DNA from: Saturnia japonica
Lineage: Eukaryota; Arthropoda; Insecta; Lepidoptera; Saturniidae
Direction of reading: 5' to 3'
Assembly (NCBI GenBank): GCA_033032175.1
Contig: CM065309.1
Location: 17,732,001-17,796,000, forward strand
DNA length: 64,000 nt
The notes below the pieces were generated by a model. That model ran no database searches, was not told the DNA's origin, and saw nothing but the letters and a program-made list of their open reading frames with translations. A program made the translations under genes and the position numbers. This document shows, one piece after another, positions 53,101 through 64,000 of the stretch (the first letter of the stretch is position 1; each line of letters begins with the position of its first letter).

Positions 53101-56100
53101 AAGGTTTGTTTAAACAATTACATTCCAATGAAGTTTTTGTATAGTAGAGAAAATTCAATTATTTGGAATCAAGTCGTCAAAAAATTCAAGTTTTCCATTT
53201 AAATAAATACTGTAGAAGGTATTATCACGAATTCAAAATTAGGCGCGACCAAAGAAATCCCTCTCTGCAAATACATCGCGGTCGGTTGGCCGGCACTTAG
53301 CCAGTACTTATAATGAATTGCGCGTAACGAGCTAAGCGCACTTTGAGCTATAACTATGAAGTTACATACCATACCATCATGCTTGTATCCCCAAAGTGTT
53401 AGGCAGAGGTGATCGCCGGATATGTTTTAGGTCCAATGTAACTAAGCCTACTGAGTCAAACTCCGAGCTGCTACTGAGAATTTCATAGAAAAACCCAATA
53501 ACACTTTGCTCGACCTGGGAATCGAAACTAGGACCTAGAGCATAGCAGTCGCGTTTAGGACCGCTAGGCTAATGAGGCAGTTATTAAGTATCAATCGGGC
53601 TCTTAAAAACAAAATACACCACTTTGTAATAAATACCCTTGCGAAGGTGGGGTGGGCCAATAATAAAATATATTTTTATGACAACAATACATACTCAATG
53701 TGATAAAATTTTGGTAAATTGTTTCTTTAAAGGCAATAAAGTCGGAGAGACAAAAATAAAACCATAATATTTCGGAGGGACATTCAAAAAGTAAAACTTA
53801 ATATCTTAAGAGAATTGGAAGTACTTATTCGCGTATAGAGAACTTGCTAATAAAAAATACATTATTTGACCAAAAGCTTTGTAAAACTGGGAGTAGAGAG
53901 CGAGTGCTAATAAAGGGTCATGCGTGAAAGTCGCCGACGACGCTACCAACCATACATGGTTACTTAACCAACTTAAGTATTGTTGCGCAATCTAACTATC
54001 GCTAATATCCCTTTCTTATAAAGAGCCTATGATTGGATCTACAACTTTAGTTACAGTAAAAGAATTAGCTTGAAGTCTGCGAAATATCTTTATTGTTTAT
54101 ACTGCAGATTATTATTATATCTAGGTAACTTGTGAAAATGGTTTCCTACTCTAGCTACGCTCGGTATTTACCGTATTCCCGCCTTGCGTCCCTCAAGGAA
54201 GAGGAGGTCTGGTGTATCGTCGATTTTCCCTAACACTTTAATAGTGTGTATGACAGCTTGTATTTGTATTATATAATATATATGTTTACATTGGCATCTA
54301 GTTTATTTACACATCTATGTACACTTTTTGGCACTGTTCCTGTGCTACCTATAACTATTGGCATCTTTCAAAGTCTCGTCGTTTCTGTCTTTAGTAAATG
54401 GTATTTACTCAGTTTATCCATTTACTTTGCCCCTTTATTATAGTCAGATGGTATAGTAATGACTATTAAATATATGTATTTGATTTTGTACTTTGATTAC
54501 GTAAACGATATCTGGTCTAATATGATTGACTATAAACATCCGTTTGAATCGCCATCTCCCACATTACATTCGCAGTTCCGTTTTCTTTAACTTCGGGTTG
54601 CTGTAACTGTTTTTGCTACCATAGAACTAAGACTTCAAAATTATATTTCTTTAAAAGGGTTTTTAAATATATATAAATTATAATAATACCATAGTAAAAT
54701 ATAACTGTTGCTTAAATCACGAAGTTTCTGCAAAAAACATCAGTATTGTATAGATTAATAGTTACGAAAGGGTTTTAGCACTAGTAAGGTTTTTGCAGCT
54801 GCAGTGAACTATATTAGGCTCTTAAAATATCCCTTAATGTCCAGTAACTTCATAAAAAAACTCCAATGCAACAAACAAGTATAACGTACATGTAATAAAC
54901 TCATCATGACGAATTACCAATTTGGTATTTATTACTGATGCATTTTAAAGTGTTCTAACTTCAATGGACAACGTGCAAACGAACAATAATAAGTATAATA
55001 ACAATGAGGCTTTGAAGTGTAAAATTATTATTGCAAACTTTAACCATGTCATACCCTACTTGTTTAAATACAACATCAACTTTATTGCAATAGATAAATT
55101 AGATGGACATTTTTAAAGTAACGTGGAATTCTAATTATAAAACAATAGCTGTGCCCCACGGTTTCACCCGATTTTATACACAAACGCCGCGCGCTGCGCC
55201 GCCGCACATTGGACTGAAATCGGAGCCTCCCTTTCATAGGATTTTAGAAAAATGAAATTTGTTATTTCATAGTTTTAAGTATACAATTTTGTCAAAACAG
55301 TCGTATCATTGTATAATTTAGCAATTTCTAGCTTTATTTTGAACTTCTACACCATATAATATGGAATTGTAAATCTTTTCGTCATAACTTTTTTGTGTTT
55401 TGAGTTGTAAAGCTGAAACTTATACATATCGTTACTGGGGTGGTAACGAACCCTTAGGACCTTTCACCTTGACCCCGGGCGTCCCCGTTCAACAGATATT
55501 TTTTGATGAAAATTTCATATTTGATGACATTGTATTGAGGTGAAATCATCAATCTGTAGGTTTATTTTCGACCTGAATGCTACAGGTATCGATTAATAAA
55601 GTTACCCCTGATTTACCCTACCGCTTCGTTTTCAAAAATACGATTCAGAATTCGTTTTAAAATTTCAATATACCTATTTTTCTTTATTAAAAGTTGTAAA
55701 TTACCTATAAATTTGCACTATAAACTTAAATTAACACCAATTATCATTACCTGCTAATTTTAAAAATTTTAGAGTATTCCACTCGAGAAAAATTAGTAGA
55801 ATTGCAACAAATGAGGATATTATCCATAGTTTGTTAATAACTTCTGACCCATACCTGTCCAGCATCAGACCTAAGATAAGTCAACTTAGCCATAAACCGC
55901 TATCAGATGAAGCTAAATTGTTATTGGTAAATTCTACATCAGATAAAGAAAATATAGTTTGTAGATGTAAGAAATTTGTGTGACTCTGAGTAATGTATGA
56001 GTGTAATTAAGTAGGTATCATCGGAACTATATGTATATTATAATTTATAATATCATAATTTTGTTATAAAATATTTTTATATATTTGGAATTTACATTTA

Positions 56101-59100
56101 CATCCTCTATTTAGAGGTACTGTTGAAATCGATAAGTTAAAATGAATATAAGATCTCATGTTATTTACACTGCTTTGATTTAGAATCCTAATCTAGCCCC
56201 AGAAATAACTGTTTAATCTTTTATGACAAATATCAATATCAACGAAACAAATAAACTAATTACCCTAATTAACAAAATCAAGACATTTTTTGTACAAATG
56301 TGGAACAAAAACAATCAAGAATAGTAGCAGGTAATGATAATTGGTGTTAATTTAAGTTTATAGTGCAAATTTATAGGTAATTTACAACTTTTATTAAAGA
56401 AAAATAGGTATATTGAAATTTTAAAACGAATTCTGAATCGTATTTTTGAAAACGAAGCAGTAGGGTAAATCAGGGGTAACTTTATTAATCGATACCTGTA
56501 GCATTCAGGTCGAAAATAAACCTACAGATTGATGATTTCACCTCTATACAATGTCATCAAAGTATGAAATTTTCATCAACAAATATCTGTTGAACGGGGA
56601 TGCCCGGGGTCAAGGTGAAAGGCCCTAAGGGTTCGTTACCACCCCAGTAACGATATGTATAAGTTTCAGCTTTACAACTCAAAACACAAAAAAGTTATGA
56701 CGAAAAGAAAATCCATTTTCATACATTTGAAATTTACAAGTCCATATTATATGGTGTAGAAGGTAAAAATAAAGCTTGAAATTGCTAAATTATACAATGA
56801 TATGACTGTTTTGACAAAACTGTATACTTAAAACGATGAAATAACATATTTAATTTTTCTAAAATCCTATGAAAGGGAGGCTCCGATTTCAGTCCAATGT
56901 GCGCCGTGCCGCCAACGCACCCGTGTAGTCATCATAATTGTTCTTCCCGCAAGTACAAATTATTTTAATTTTTTATTATCTCCTAAACTATGTGTCTAAA
57001 TAACATGCTATAAAAAGTAAAATTGAACTTCATAAAATTGTCTTTACGATTTAAGTTTTGTTCGTAAGAATTAATATGCCATGTCCAAAAATAATGTTAA
57101 GTTTTAATTTTTAACAAATGTTTGTCACAAAATAGCTTATTGTGTCTTATGTTTAAGAAATAGGCATATGCTATCGCGGGGTTTTTTAGATATGCTATGG
57201 ATTAATATTTTTGTAGTAAATTGTATTTACGTATCATTAACCATTACGATAGCGCAAGCGGATAAAGCAGCTCGGAAGCGCTTCCATCTCCGACTTACTT
57301 AACAAAAATCAATATTTAAGGCTAGCTGAGAGTTCAGCCTAATGTTAGATAGCCTATATACACTGTTCCTCGTGAGTCTGACTATTATATACAAAATGAA
57401 TTTTTCGAACTGGTAGTTCCGAGATTAGCGTATTTAAACAAACAAACAAAAAAGTCTTCTGCTTTATTATATTAAGTATAGATATTACATGATAGGTCTG
57501 TATTATAGTTATGTATAAACTATATTATAGTTTTACATCGAATATTCTTATATTGTATTGATCAATTAACTATTACTAATGTGCACTTATTACATTAGGT
57601 CGGGGAAAAAGTGTTTTCGCATAGCGTAGGTATAAACTTGTTATAAAATTTCTTTGGCTGTAACTATTTGTATCTGGCTGGTTTTGGTAACATTAAAAAA
57701 GGTTACATTAAATATTGAAAAAAAATTGTTTCCCGCTATTTTTCATTTGTTTTTCTTTCTGTAAAAATGAGTGAATCTAATGAATAAATTCGATACATTT
57801 TAAAATATTATTACAAAAAGGCAAAAATGCAACTAAAGCAGCGAAAAAAATTTGTGATGTTTATGGACCTAATGCAGTGTCAGTAAGAATAGCACAAGTT
57901 TGTTGAAACTTGTCAGTCCGGAAATTTTGATGTTAAAGATGCACCTCGCTCTGTTCGCCCTGTTACGAATAAAATGAACGACATTTTTGAAAAAGTGGAG
58001 CAAGATCAGTAGTTAAGATGTAGCTGAAGGTCTGGAAATTGACCACAAAACAGTTTTAACCCATTTAAAGAAAGCTGGCTACACCAAAAAGCTCGATATT
58101 TGGGTGCCACACGAGCTCACTGAAAGAAACCAAATGAACCGTGTACTCATTTGCGATTAATTATTGAGACGTAATTAAACCGAGCCGTTTTTGAAGAGAT
58201 TGATAACTGACGATGAAAAGTAGATCACGTACGACAAGAACGTGTGAGAAAGGTCGGCCAGGCTTCACAGACTGTGGCTAAACCTGGGCTAACTCGAAAT
58301 AAGGTGATGCTATGTATATGGTGGGACTAGAAGAGCATTTTTCATTATGAGCTTTTACCGTCTGGCTAAACCATCGATTCGGATCTCTAATGCCAAGAAC
58401 TGATGAGATTAAAGGAAGCAGTTGAGAGAAAGCGGCCGGAATTGATCAACAGGAAGGGTGTGGTCTTTCATCACGATAAAGCTAGACCACACACATCTTT
58501 AGCCACTCAGCAAAAATTAAGATAGTTTGGCTGGGAGGTGTTAGTGCATCCACCATATAGCCCTGATCTTCAGATTTTCATCTGTTTCGGTCTCTCCAGA
58601 ATTCTTTAGGTTCTGTAAGGTTAACATTAAGAAAGGACTGCCAAAACTATTGGTCGCTTTTTTTTGATCAGATGTCCCAAAGTTTCTACAGCAACGGGAT
58701 CATGTCTGTATCTACAAAATGGCTGAAAGTATTCGAACTAAACGGCCCATATATAATGTAAATAAACTTTGAAAAAAATGTCTTAAAGTTTTCATATAAG
58801 AATGTGAAGAAACTTTTTCCCCGACCTATTATTAATATTATTACACATTTTTGACAAGAACCAATATCTTAAATTAATGATTATGGTTTCCACTGCGCTC
58901 CAACAGCACCAATTATTAATCTAAAACCCACATGTTTTATATAATAATATTTCTGGAATAATGTGATATTTTTACTATATACTATGCCTATGCCTTTGTA
59001 ATGTTTTAAATGAATCATTTATATATTTTAAACATTTCAATACCTTACAGTCTTTTTAGATTCTTTAGAAACCAGTCTTAAAACAGTAAAAGCCTAGCAA

Positions 59101-60234
59101 GTAAATTTTAAATTAGTCACTTGGCCTCGAACTTTATTCTTTCTAATAATTATTATATGTATAAGTGTTTCAAATTAAATATACGTAGAAAGAGGTTTTA
59201 CATCAACACTAGTGGTTGTTACGAAATAATTGGTAGGCCGAGATTTAAAGCTACAGGTTTACCATAGGTACCTAGATATTTAAATTGCGAACTTCGCAGA
59301 CATAAATAATCCTTGTTAAACTAATCATAGGTTTGTATATTATAATTATTTATGTTTTCACTGGACTATTACTTTAGAACAGACATCTTGCCTTGAATTC
59401 GAATTACGGGACTGTAGTAGGGTCGCGGAGAGTGCCTACTCTACTCTAATATCATAATGTAGATAGCAGAGCTTGAACCCCCCTACCCCAAGGAGCTCTG
59501 GAAACCCACCTCCGAAGGAAAACAACACAAGGTTATTTGGCTGCGAACTTCGGTAGAAAATCTCAAAAGACTATGATTATTCTTCCGGATACATAATGGA
59601 AACAATCTATTAAAAATATATTATATTACATTCGATTAGAAAAGGGTAAGAACTTGAATAAAAGAGGTGGAAAAAGGAAATGATTTTTATGTAAAAGCTT
59701 TGTCAGAAATGTATTGTACCTGCCTACGAATGGAAAATTTTTGGGTAACATCGAAAAAAAATATCTAAATACGTGCCTGATCTCTATACTTTAAATTGCA
59801 GGTAGTGAAACTATGGGAAACACACGTTGTGCTTATTGTGAAATATATCAAAAAAATTGTAGAGAAAAGATTTGATCAAGCGCCATACAATTCATAGCGG
59901 TGCACGTGCTCTTTTTTGTACATTTGAACGTTCGTCTTGTGAAATGACGGAGGAAAGCAGGTGGTGATCGTGGGATAAACTTTTATGTCGCAGTATGTCC
60001 ATTACTGGTTTTCGCTAATGTTAATATTTAATACGAGTCCAGTAAAATTATTCAACCAACCAACACTTTTTACAAGAATGAATTTTATGCATTTTTTGAA
60101 AAATTAAATAGATATGCTTGCTTAACAGAGTTTCTAATATACCCCATTCAATTATAAGTAAGAATTTATATTTACCTGTCCAGCTGTATCACAGATTTCT
60201 ACGCACACTGGTCTGTCGTCCACGTCCACGACAA
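49986..60234 (-). CDS. RhoU: Atypical Rho GTPase, RhoU/RhoV type, last three exons
   Basis: Visible CDS is complement(49986-50177, 52085-52285, 60176-60234). Junctions are GT-AG and phase 0. RhoU-type GTPases act at membranes on actin, adhesion and PAK signalling. The order VVDVDDRPVCVEICDTAGQ (switch II), ELRELCYPGTDVLMLCFSVV, the GTQSDL nucleotide box and the ETSAK box fits Rho proteins, and GTQSDL with LAGLP recalls RHOU. The C-terminus KKSFWKKIFCLH lacks a CAAX box; human RHOU and RHOV likewise end in a palmitoylated, non-prenyl cysteine motif. The P-loop and switch I exon(s) were not found up to 64000, so the gene is partial. Introns are 1.9 and 7.9 kb, the latter full of transposons. 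Confidence 0.86.
50398..50640 (+). repeat. Dispersed repeat family C, copy 3
   Basis: From GATACGGCATTAACGC to GAGAGTATAACGCGTCTATT; aligned with 14790-15027. It lies in the RhoU intron, antisense to it. Confidence 0.65.
50645..52084. other. RhoU intron, no other gene
   Basis: A frame at 51837-52079 (+) of 80 codons has Cys-rich content but no recognisable domain and overlaps the splice donor region of RhoU on the other strand; I regard it as chance. Confidence 0.4.
52085..52285 (-). CDS. RhoU: RhoU middle exon
   Basis: TTCCAG acceptor at 52286-52291, 67 codons from DSMSELRELCYPGTDVLMLC to DSRVLHTLR, GTAGGT donor. A second possible donor (GTTATA) four bases on would break the frame and is not used in this model. 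Confidence 0.88.
52340..52403 (-). repeat. Fragment of the 510-bp repeat family
   Basis: Reverse complement carries AGCTGTGCCCGTGGC, CTCACGTGGACTACAGAATG and GGCTATTTT, matching the heads of 3265 and 25138. It sits 55 bases from the RhoU acceptor. Confidence 0.55.
52404..53360. other. RhoU intron, repeat-rich
   Basis: Includes a T run at 52687-52696 and, at about 52860-52965, a retroelement-like tail ending in ACAAACAAAGAAA. Nothing coding. Confidence 0.4.
53362..53590 (-). repeat. tRNA-derived SINE family 1, minus-strand copy
   Basis: Reverse complement has an A-box-like TAGCCTAGCGG, a B-box-like GTTTCGATTCCC, the AGTAGCAGCTCGGAGTTTGA body and a CTAACACTTTGGGGATACAAGC tail (in parts). It matches 10660-10938. 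Confidence 0.75.
53595..55145. other. RhoU intron, no feature recognised
   Basis: AT-rich. One 65-codon hydrophobic frame at 54246-54443 (+) is not supported by any motif. Confidence 0.4.
55202..56902. mobile_element. Long foldback element, arms about 560 bp
   Basis: 55202-55756 and 56325-56902 are near-identical inverted repeats, from CACATTGGACTGAAATCGGA at the outer edge to TTATCATTACCTGCTA at the inner edge. About 570 bp separates them. Arms differ by scattered substitutions and small indels. The flanks are GC-rich (GCGCCGCC-like on the left, CGCCGTGCCGCC on the right), so a target duplication is possible but not clear. Long arms with little in between recall Mutator-like or foldback transposons. 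It lies in the RhoU intron. Confidence 0.85.
55735..55983 (+). CDS. Unidentified short open frame in the foldback spacer
   Basis: About 82 codons without a stop, lacking a Met, ending in TGA. The peptide includes SRKISRIATNEDIIHSLLIT, then SDPYLSSIRPKISQLSHKPL and SDEAKLLLVN, and a CRCKKFV end. A CAATTTTAG-like acceptor could precede it. It may be the last exon of a lost transposase. I do not recognise the family. Confidence 0.3.
   Translation, partial: HQLSLPANFKNFRVFHSRKISRIATNEDIIHSLLITSDPYLSSIRPKISQLSHKPLSDEAKLLLVNSTSDKENIVCRCKKFV
57210..57482 (-). repeat. Dispersed repeat family D, copy 2
   Basis: Aligns with 17995-18265 through GCGCAAGCGGATAAAGCAG, CAATATTTAAGGCTA, GATAGCCTATATAC and GAGATTAGCGTATTTAAACA. 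Confidence 0.6.
57598..58826 (+). mobile_element. Mariner element, third lineage, full length
   Basis: Ends are GGTCGGGGAAAAAG and its exact reverse complement, with TA on both sides (57596-57597, 58827-58828). Length 1229 bp. The ends differ from those of the other two mariners, so it is a separate subfamily (mellifera-like by appearance). Confidence 0.92.
57768..58745 (+). pseudogene. Heavily decayed mariner transposase
   Basis: Starts MSESNE, with KICDVYGPNAVSVRIAQ and LDIWVPHELTERNQ-like pieces in shifting frames. Catalytic positions remain readable: ITDDEK (the next Trp is a stop), VFHHDKARPH, and SDFHLFRSLQ. A deletion of about seven bases just before the third Asp removes part of PDLAP. 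Many stops; the oldest-looking of the three mariners. Confidence 0.88.
58830..60175. other. RhoU intron
   Basis: AT-rich. A GC-richer segment at 59390-59560 (CCCCCCTACCCCAAGGAGC and neighbours) looks like part of a retroelement but is too short to place. Confidence 0.4.
60176..60234 (-). CDS. RhoU: RhoU exon carrying switch II
   Basis: 59 bases between a GTTTTTCAG acceptor and GTAAAT donor. Two bases complete a split codon, then VVDVDDRPVCVEICDTAGQ. The DTAGQ motif is the G-domain switch II signature; joined to the next exon it reads DTAGQDSMSELRELCY. Confidence 0.88.
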
Positions 60235-61660
60235 CTGAAAAACGAAAAAAAAAAAGTTATTTATACACACACTATATCGCACCTTACAAATTTTTTTTAA
60301 TTTAAACAAACAATTCCAATGTTTCTGTAGAGGAAGTTTATATTTAACAATAATTATAATATACCTATGTTAATACATATTGTAATTAATTATTAACTTG
60401 TAAGTACAAATGCTCTAAGATTTTTTGCGGATATAGCGTTCACCTTATATCCTATTATTATACGTAACCTCAGCTACGCTCCGACTGCAATGGAGTCTGG
60501 TCAGCAATCTAAGGCGTATATATAGGTAGTGAGATAATGAGGATTTTTTTACTGAACTGGACTAACTATATTATCATTCCATACCTGAAACTTAACTGTA
60601 GAATTCGTAAATTCGTATAATGTTAATATTGTCAATAAATTTCACATTTCATATAAAATAAAAAACTTGCGTTGAGTTTTACAGCTTAGATATTACTCAA
60701 CATTACGAGTCTAGTCAGTACTTCCACAGAATTTTGCGGTTGGAATTTGCATTTTCTTATACTTATCATTGCAAATTCCTTAACAATTTTATGGGTAAAA
60801 TTTCCTCTTCTTATTTATATTACAGTAACATTTTACCCATAACTACCCTATAATTTAAATATCTAAAGTGTTGTATAATTTCAACATACATATTTCATTA
60901 TCATTTCCAAAGTTTGCGTGAAGCACAGACACATCGAGGATTAAGATAAATTTAAACCCTTTACATAGTGCCCTGAAAACGATTTCATAAAGTTTTATCC
61001 TTATTACAACAAATCTGCCAACTAAATATATAACTTTTAACAGCAAATAAAGTGCAACAATTCAAAAGGCAATTCAGAAAAAGGCATCTAAAAATGTTAA
61101 AAATACATGAACCATAATATATTAAAGTCTTTGATTAATATATCAGCTTTACTGCCAAGATTACTCATCACGTACAGTTAGTTATGTTGCGTAAATCAAG
61201 AGTTTCTCAAAGTTCGCTGTTACTTTATGTAATTTTTTTATTTTTTATAAATCATGTCAATGGATAAATCTATCAATTTACTGATCGAGTGTTATAAGGT
61301 TTTTTAATTGTAAACCAATATTTATGTGTTTAACAAGTTGATATCTTTATAATTGTTATATAAACCTATATAAATATTCTTTATTGCAGATAAAAAAGTA
61401 CAATAGGAGGACTTAATGACAAAAAGCATTCTCTAGCCGTCTTCCAGGGGAGCAAGAGAAAGATATATTGCAAGGTGTCCATAATATTTAGTTAAAAAAA
61501 CATAACTTGCAGATAAAAATATAAAAACGTGAAGCTGAAACCATTAAAAGGAATCCATTGAAATTTATAATGAACTGAAAACGATATAACAATGAAATCA
61601 AAATAAAAAAAATATATTGAGAAAAACGATCGAGTTTCTACCCAGCTCTTCTGGTTAACT
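60235..61660. other. RhoU intron, no exon found
   Basis: I looked on the minus strand for the codons of a GDGAVGKT P-loop and did not find them here or up to 64000. Confidence 0.45.
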
Positions 61661-61667
61661 GATATAT

Positions 61668-61745
61668 TTTCCGAACCGGTGGTAATGTTTCGACTTTCAT
61701 AAGTGCCTTCATAGCGCCTAAATGGAGTAACTAAAGTAATTTTGA
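61668..61745 (+). repeat. Short dispersed repeat, copy 2
   Basis: TTCCGAACCGGTGGTAATGT, TTCATAAGTGCCTTC and GCCTAAATGGAGTAA blocks, shared with 63104-63180 and more distantly with 9537-9615. Confidence 0.6.
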
Positions 61746-63100
61746 TAATTCTTCTGCATTTTTAAATGCATGATTTTTTTTTTAATTATTAGTAAAAAGT
61801 GTACATGTAGATTTGTTTTTTTTATATATACAGTGACAAGATTTAAATCGTTTTTAATAAATTTAGATATGTACATGCTTTTGAAATTGTACCCTGCTCG
61901 ATGTATAATAATAATTAGCATGCGAAAAATAAGAGAATTTTAAAAGTTAATAAACATCAAAATGCACATTAATATTATTATATTAGGTAACGATGTCTAA
62001 ATAAAGTATTTAATCTTAATATTCGTGTTTTTAAAGTGAGATTTTATTGAGCCTAAAGAGTGATAGAAATAAAGTCGAAGTTTTACGTTTTAAAGTACAT
62101 ATTATTTTTTGATCAATTAAAAAATAAGCACTAGAATAAAGCTTGGGCTCCTGTGTGTAACTATACGGTATACGAGTTTTTAAATATTGTCTGCTACATA
62201 ATGCGATATACGATCCTTTTCCCTTGGTCCGGATACGCGCGGTAAACACGAGCGGCGCACTCCGCGACCAACATCCTGGCTTTTGTTCTAAAACCTGCAT
62301 TACCTGTGTACATAGCTCTTAAAGCATTTGTGCAAATATTTGCAATTGTTTGGGAAACGCTTCAGGGTTTTCGCACGAAATTATCGAGGTTTGAGTACAA
62401 AATAGTTTGTAGAAATTTTCTACCTGGGAAGCCGTGTAAATTTTTTTTCGTCTCATTTGGTATAGAGTATTATGTGAACAATACAGTATAATGTAGATAG
62501 ACAGCAGATTACTAGTATTTTTATGTCTTTACTTAATTTTAGAACTTGGGTTCAAAAAGAACATATCAATCCCATAATTACCTGAATTTAATATTTACAC
62601 AGTTAACTTGGTTCACTCCATAAAAACTTCGCTTTCTCGCTTACATACAGGTTTAACAAAGATCTTGTAAAAAATGCCTTAATCCATCGCGCTGCACATC
62701 TTTAATAGTTGTGTATTCAATTTATTATGTTTCAGAATCAAGAATTTAATACCTTAACTTTGCTCTTTCATAATATTGACATACCTTGACATACCTATGT
62801 TCGTAAAACTTTGATTAGCAAGATTTTGTAAATGACCGGCACAGTTTTAATATTAGAAATGCAAATAAATTAGTCATTTCGTGTTTTAGACTTAGTAAGA
62901 AAAATTAAAGTTTTTTAGTGTTATGTTATATAATTTGAATTGCCGGACAAAGATAGTGATGTCTGGAAGTGACTCCCTCTCTGTATATTCACTAAAATAA
63001 TATAATTATTTTTATACATAACTTGTAAACATTGTTTACAAAGTTATTTTTTTGGATAAAATCCCTATTAATTTCTTTTCCGGTTCTTCTTTATGAATGG
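61746..63100. other. Intron or intergenic, no gene recognised
   Basis: A GC-richer patch at 62215-62285 gives a minus-strand frame without known motifs. Otherwise AT-rich. Confidence 0.4.
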
Positions 63101-63103
63101 GAC

Positions 63104-63180
63104 CTTTTCTGAACCGGTGGTAATATTTTGAAGTTCAATAGTGCCTTCTGAGAGCCTAAATTGAATAAACTATTTTTGGT
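63104..63180 (+). repeat. Short dispersed repeat, copy 3
   Basis: TTCTGAACCGGTGGTAATAT, AATAGTGCCTTC and GCCTAAATTGAATAAA; closest to the copy at 61668. Confidence 0.6.
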
Positions 63181-63623
63181 TTTTTATTAAATTACATTCG
63201 CTCGCTTACACTTTCTACAAAACAGAGAGGCAATTATAATTATCAGAATAGCCAGTCATCTAACGGGAAAAGATACTATTATACTATACGTAAACGAAAA
63301 TAACATTTATAAGAAAATTATAAATCAAGTGAGGTAACAAAAAATATCATAGAAATTGAGAGTAGGAAACACAATAGGAGTGTTTCTGTGCTTATGGTCG
63401 GAAGCCAGAGCCCGGGTGAGTCACGGACTCACGGTGGTCAACGAATCCATGATTGTGCGTCACGTTCCTCGTGCCGTTGTTATGTCATTTTGTTTATTTT
63501 ATTACTTTGAAGTAAGAAATACCGCTGTTAACTTTACGTACAATTTTTTTTTTTTTTTTTTAAGTATTTTTTAATTTTCGCTTATTAAACCATTGTTTTA
63601 CTGTAGGTGTATGTATGGTTTAG

Positions 63624-63690
63624 AGCAGGGTTCACCAAATTGCGGACCGTGTTCCGAATCCGGACCGCCGACCTATTGTGTGCGGATAAC
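63624..63690 (+). repeat. Possible hAT-type element end
   Basis: CAGGGTTCACCAAATTGCGG followed by ACCGTGTTCCGAATCCGGAC resembles the CAGGGGTC(G/A)CCAA-type termini of hAT elements that begin with a GGACC/CCGGAC patch. The partner end is not in the window. Confidence 0.35.
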
Positions 63691-64000
63691 AGTGAGAATT
63701 TTTTTTAAAATTTATTTACGTGAGAAGATCGAACAAAATAGAATAAAACATCCTGTCTTCTCTGGTATGAAGCAAGAAATTATCAAAACAGAAATTTTCT
63801 TTAAGTCAAATTATCACTGAAACATCGTAACATTAAATTGTTTCGTGGTTAATTTAATACGCTATATAAATATTTATTTCTGCACTTCAATGTAAGGTTA
63901 AGGAGAGGCTACACTTTTGACTTTACAAAGATATTTGAAATTTTAAGTTTGAAGACATTTCTTTCTAATAGTGATCATTCATTGCCATCAGTTTTCTAAG

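Noticed and set aside
62031..62300. Minus-strand frame considered as the missing RhoU first exon
   Set aside because: It lacks a P-loop (GxxxxGK[ST]) and any switch I sequence.
1..64000. CRISPR array, bacterial operon or defence system
   Set aside because: The spliced host genes and repeat content are eukaryotic; no regularly spaced direct repeats with unique spacers were seen.

Overview
The window is eukaryotic. Its AT-rich introns, the spliced host genes and the repeat families (a mariner swarm, a Tc1 element, two tRNA-derived SINE families, Copia elements and several LINE clades) point to an insect. Many short repeats match sequences I remember as abundant in moths and butterflies, so Lepidoptera is the likely source. 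That is inference from recall, not a search.

Three host genes are supported by intron-exon structure. (1) + strand, 4847-22566: the C-terminal half of XRN1 (pacman), the cytoplasmic 5'-3' exoribonuclease. Ten exons are joined by GT-AG junctions in consistent phase; the catalytic N-terminal exons lie before the window. A second possible 3' end, an in-frame terminal exon with its own AATAAA, lies in the penultimate intron region. (2) - strand, 29021-27727: POLE4 (Mes4-like), a complete two-exon gene for a 147-residue histone-fold subunit of DNA polymerase epsilon, tail-to-tail with XRN1. (3) - strand, 60234-49986: the last three exons of an atypical Rho GTPase of the RhoU/RhoV type, with introns of about 1.9 and 7.9 kb; the P-loop exon was not found in the window.

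The rest is mostly transposon-derived. XRN1 introns hold a broken Tc1 element (about 5.2-6.7 kb), a mariner fragment (11.1-11.5 kb), an internally deleted mariner with both ends (13064-14220), a CA microsatellite and a nested MITE. Between XRN1 and POLE4 are a second MITE copy, a SINE and a CR1/Jockey-type LINE (25.7-27.3 kb). The stretch from 30 to 48 kb has no recognisable host gene. It holds a Jockey-type LINE 3' end, a Copia LTR with half-tRNA primer site and Gag, a 2.16-kb non-autonomous hAT element with a perfect 8-bp target duplication, a GC-rich decayed R1-type LINE, a Copia element whose Gag is inverted relative to Pol yet is bounded by a perfect 5-bp target duplication, and a second mariner. 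The large RhoU intron carries a SINE, a 1.7-kb foldback structure with arms near 560 bp, and a third mariner.

The host genes are unrelated in function (mRNA decay, replication, Rho signalling) and look like ordinary neighbours. I found no CRISPR array, operon or defence system. The most notable observations are the two-ended XRN1 transcript model, the inverted-Gag Copia, the newly delimited hAT element and the long foldback element with an unexplained short reading frame.
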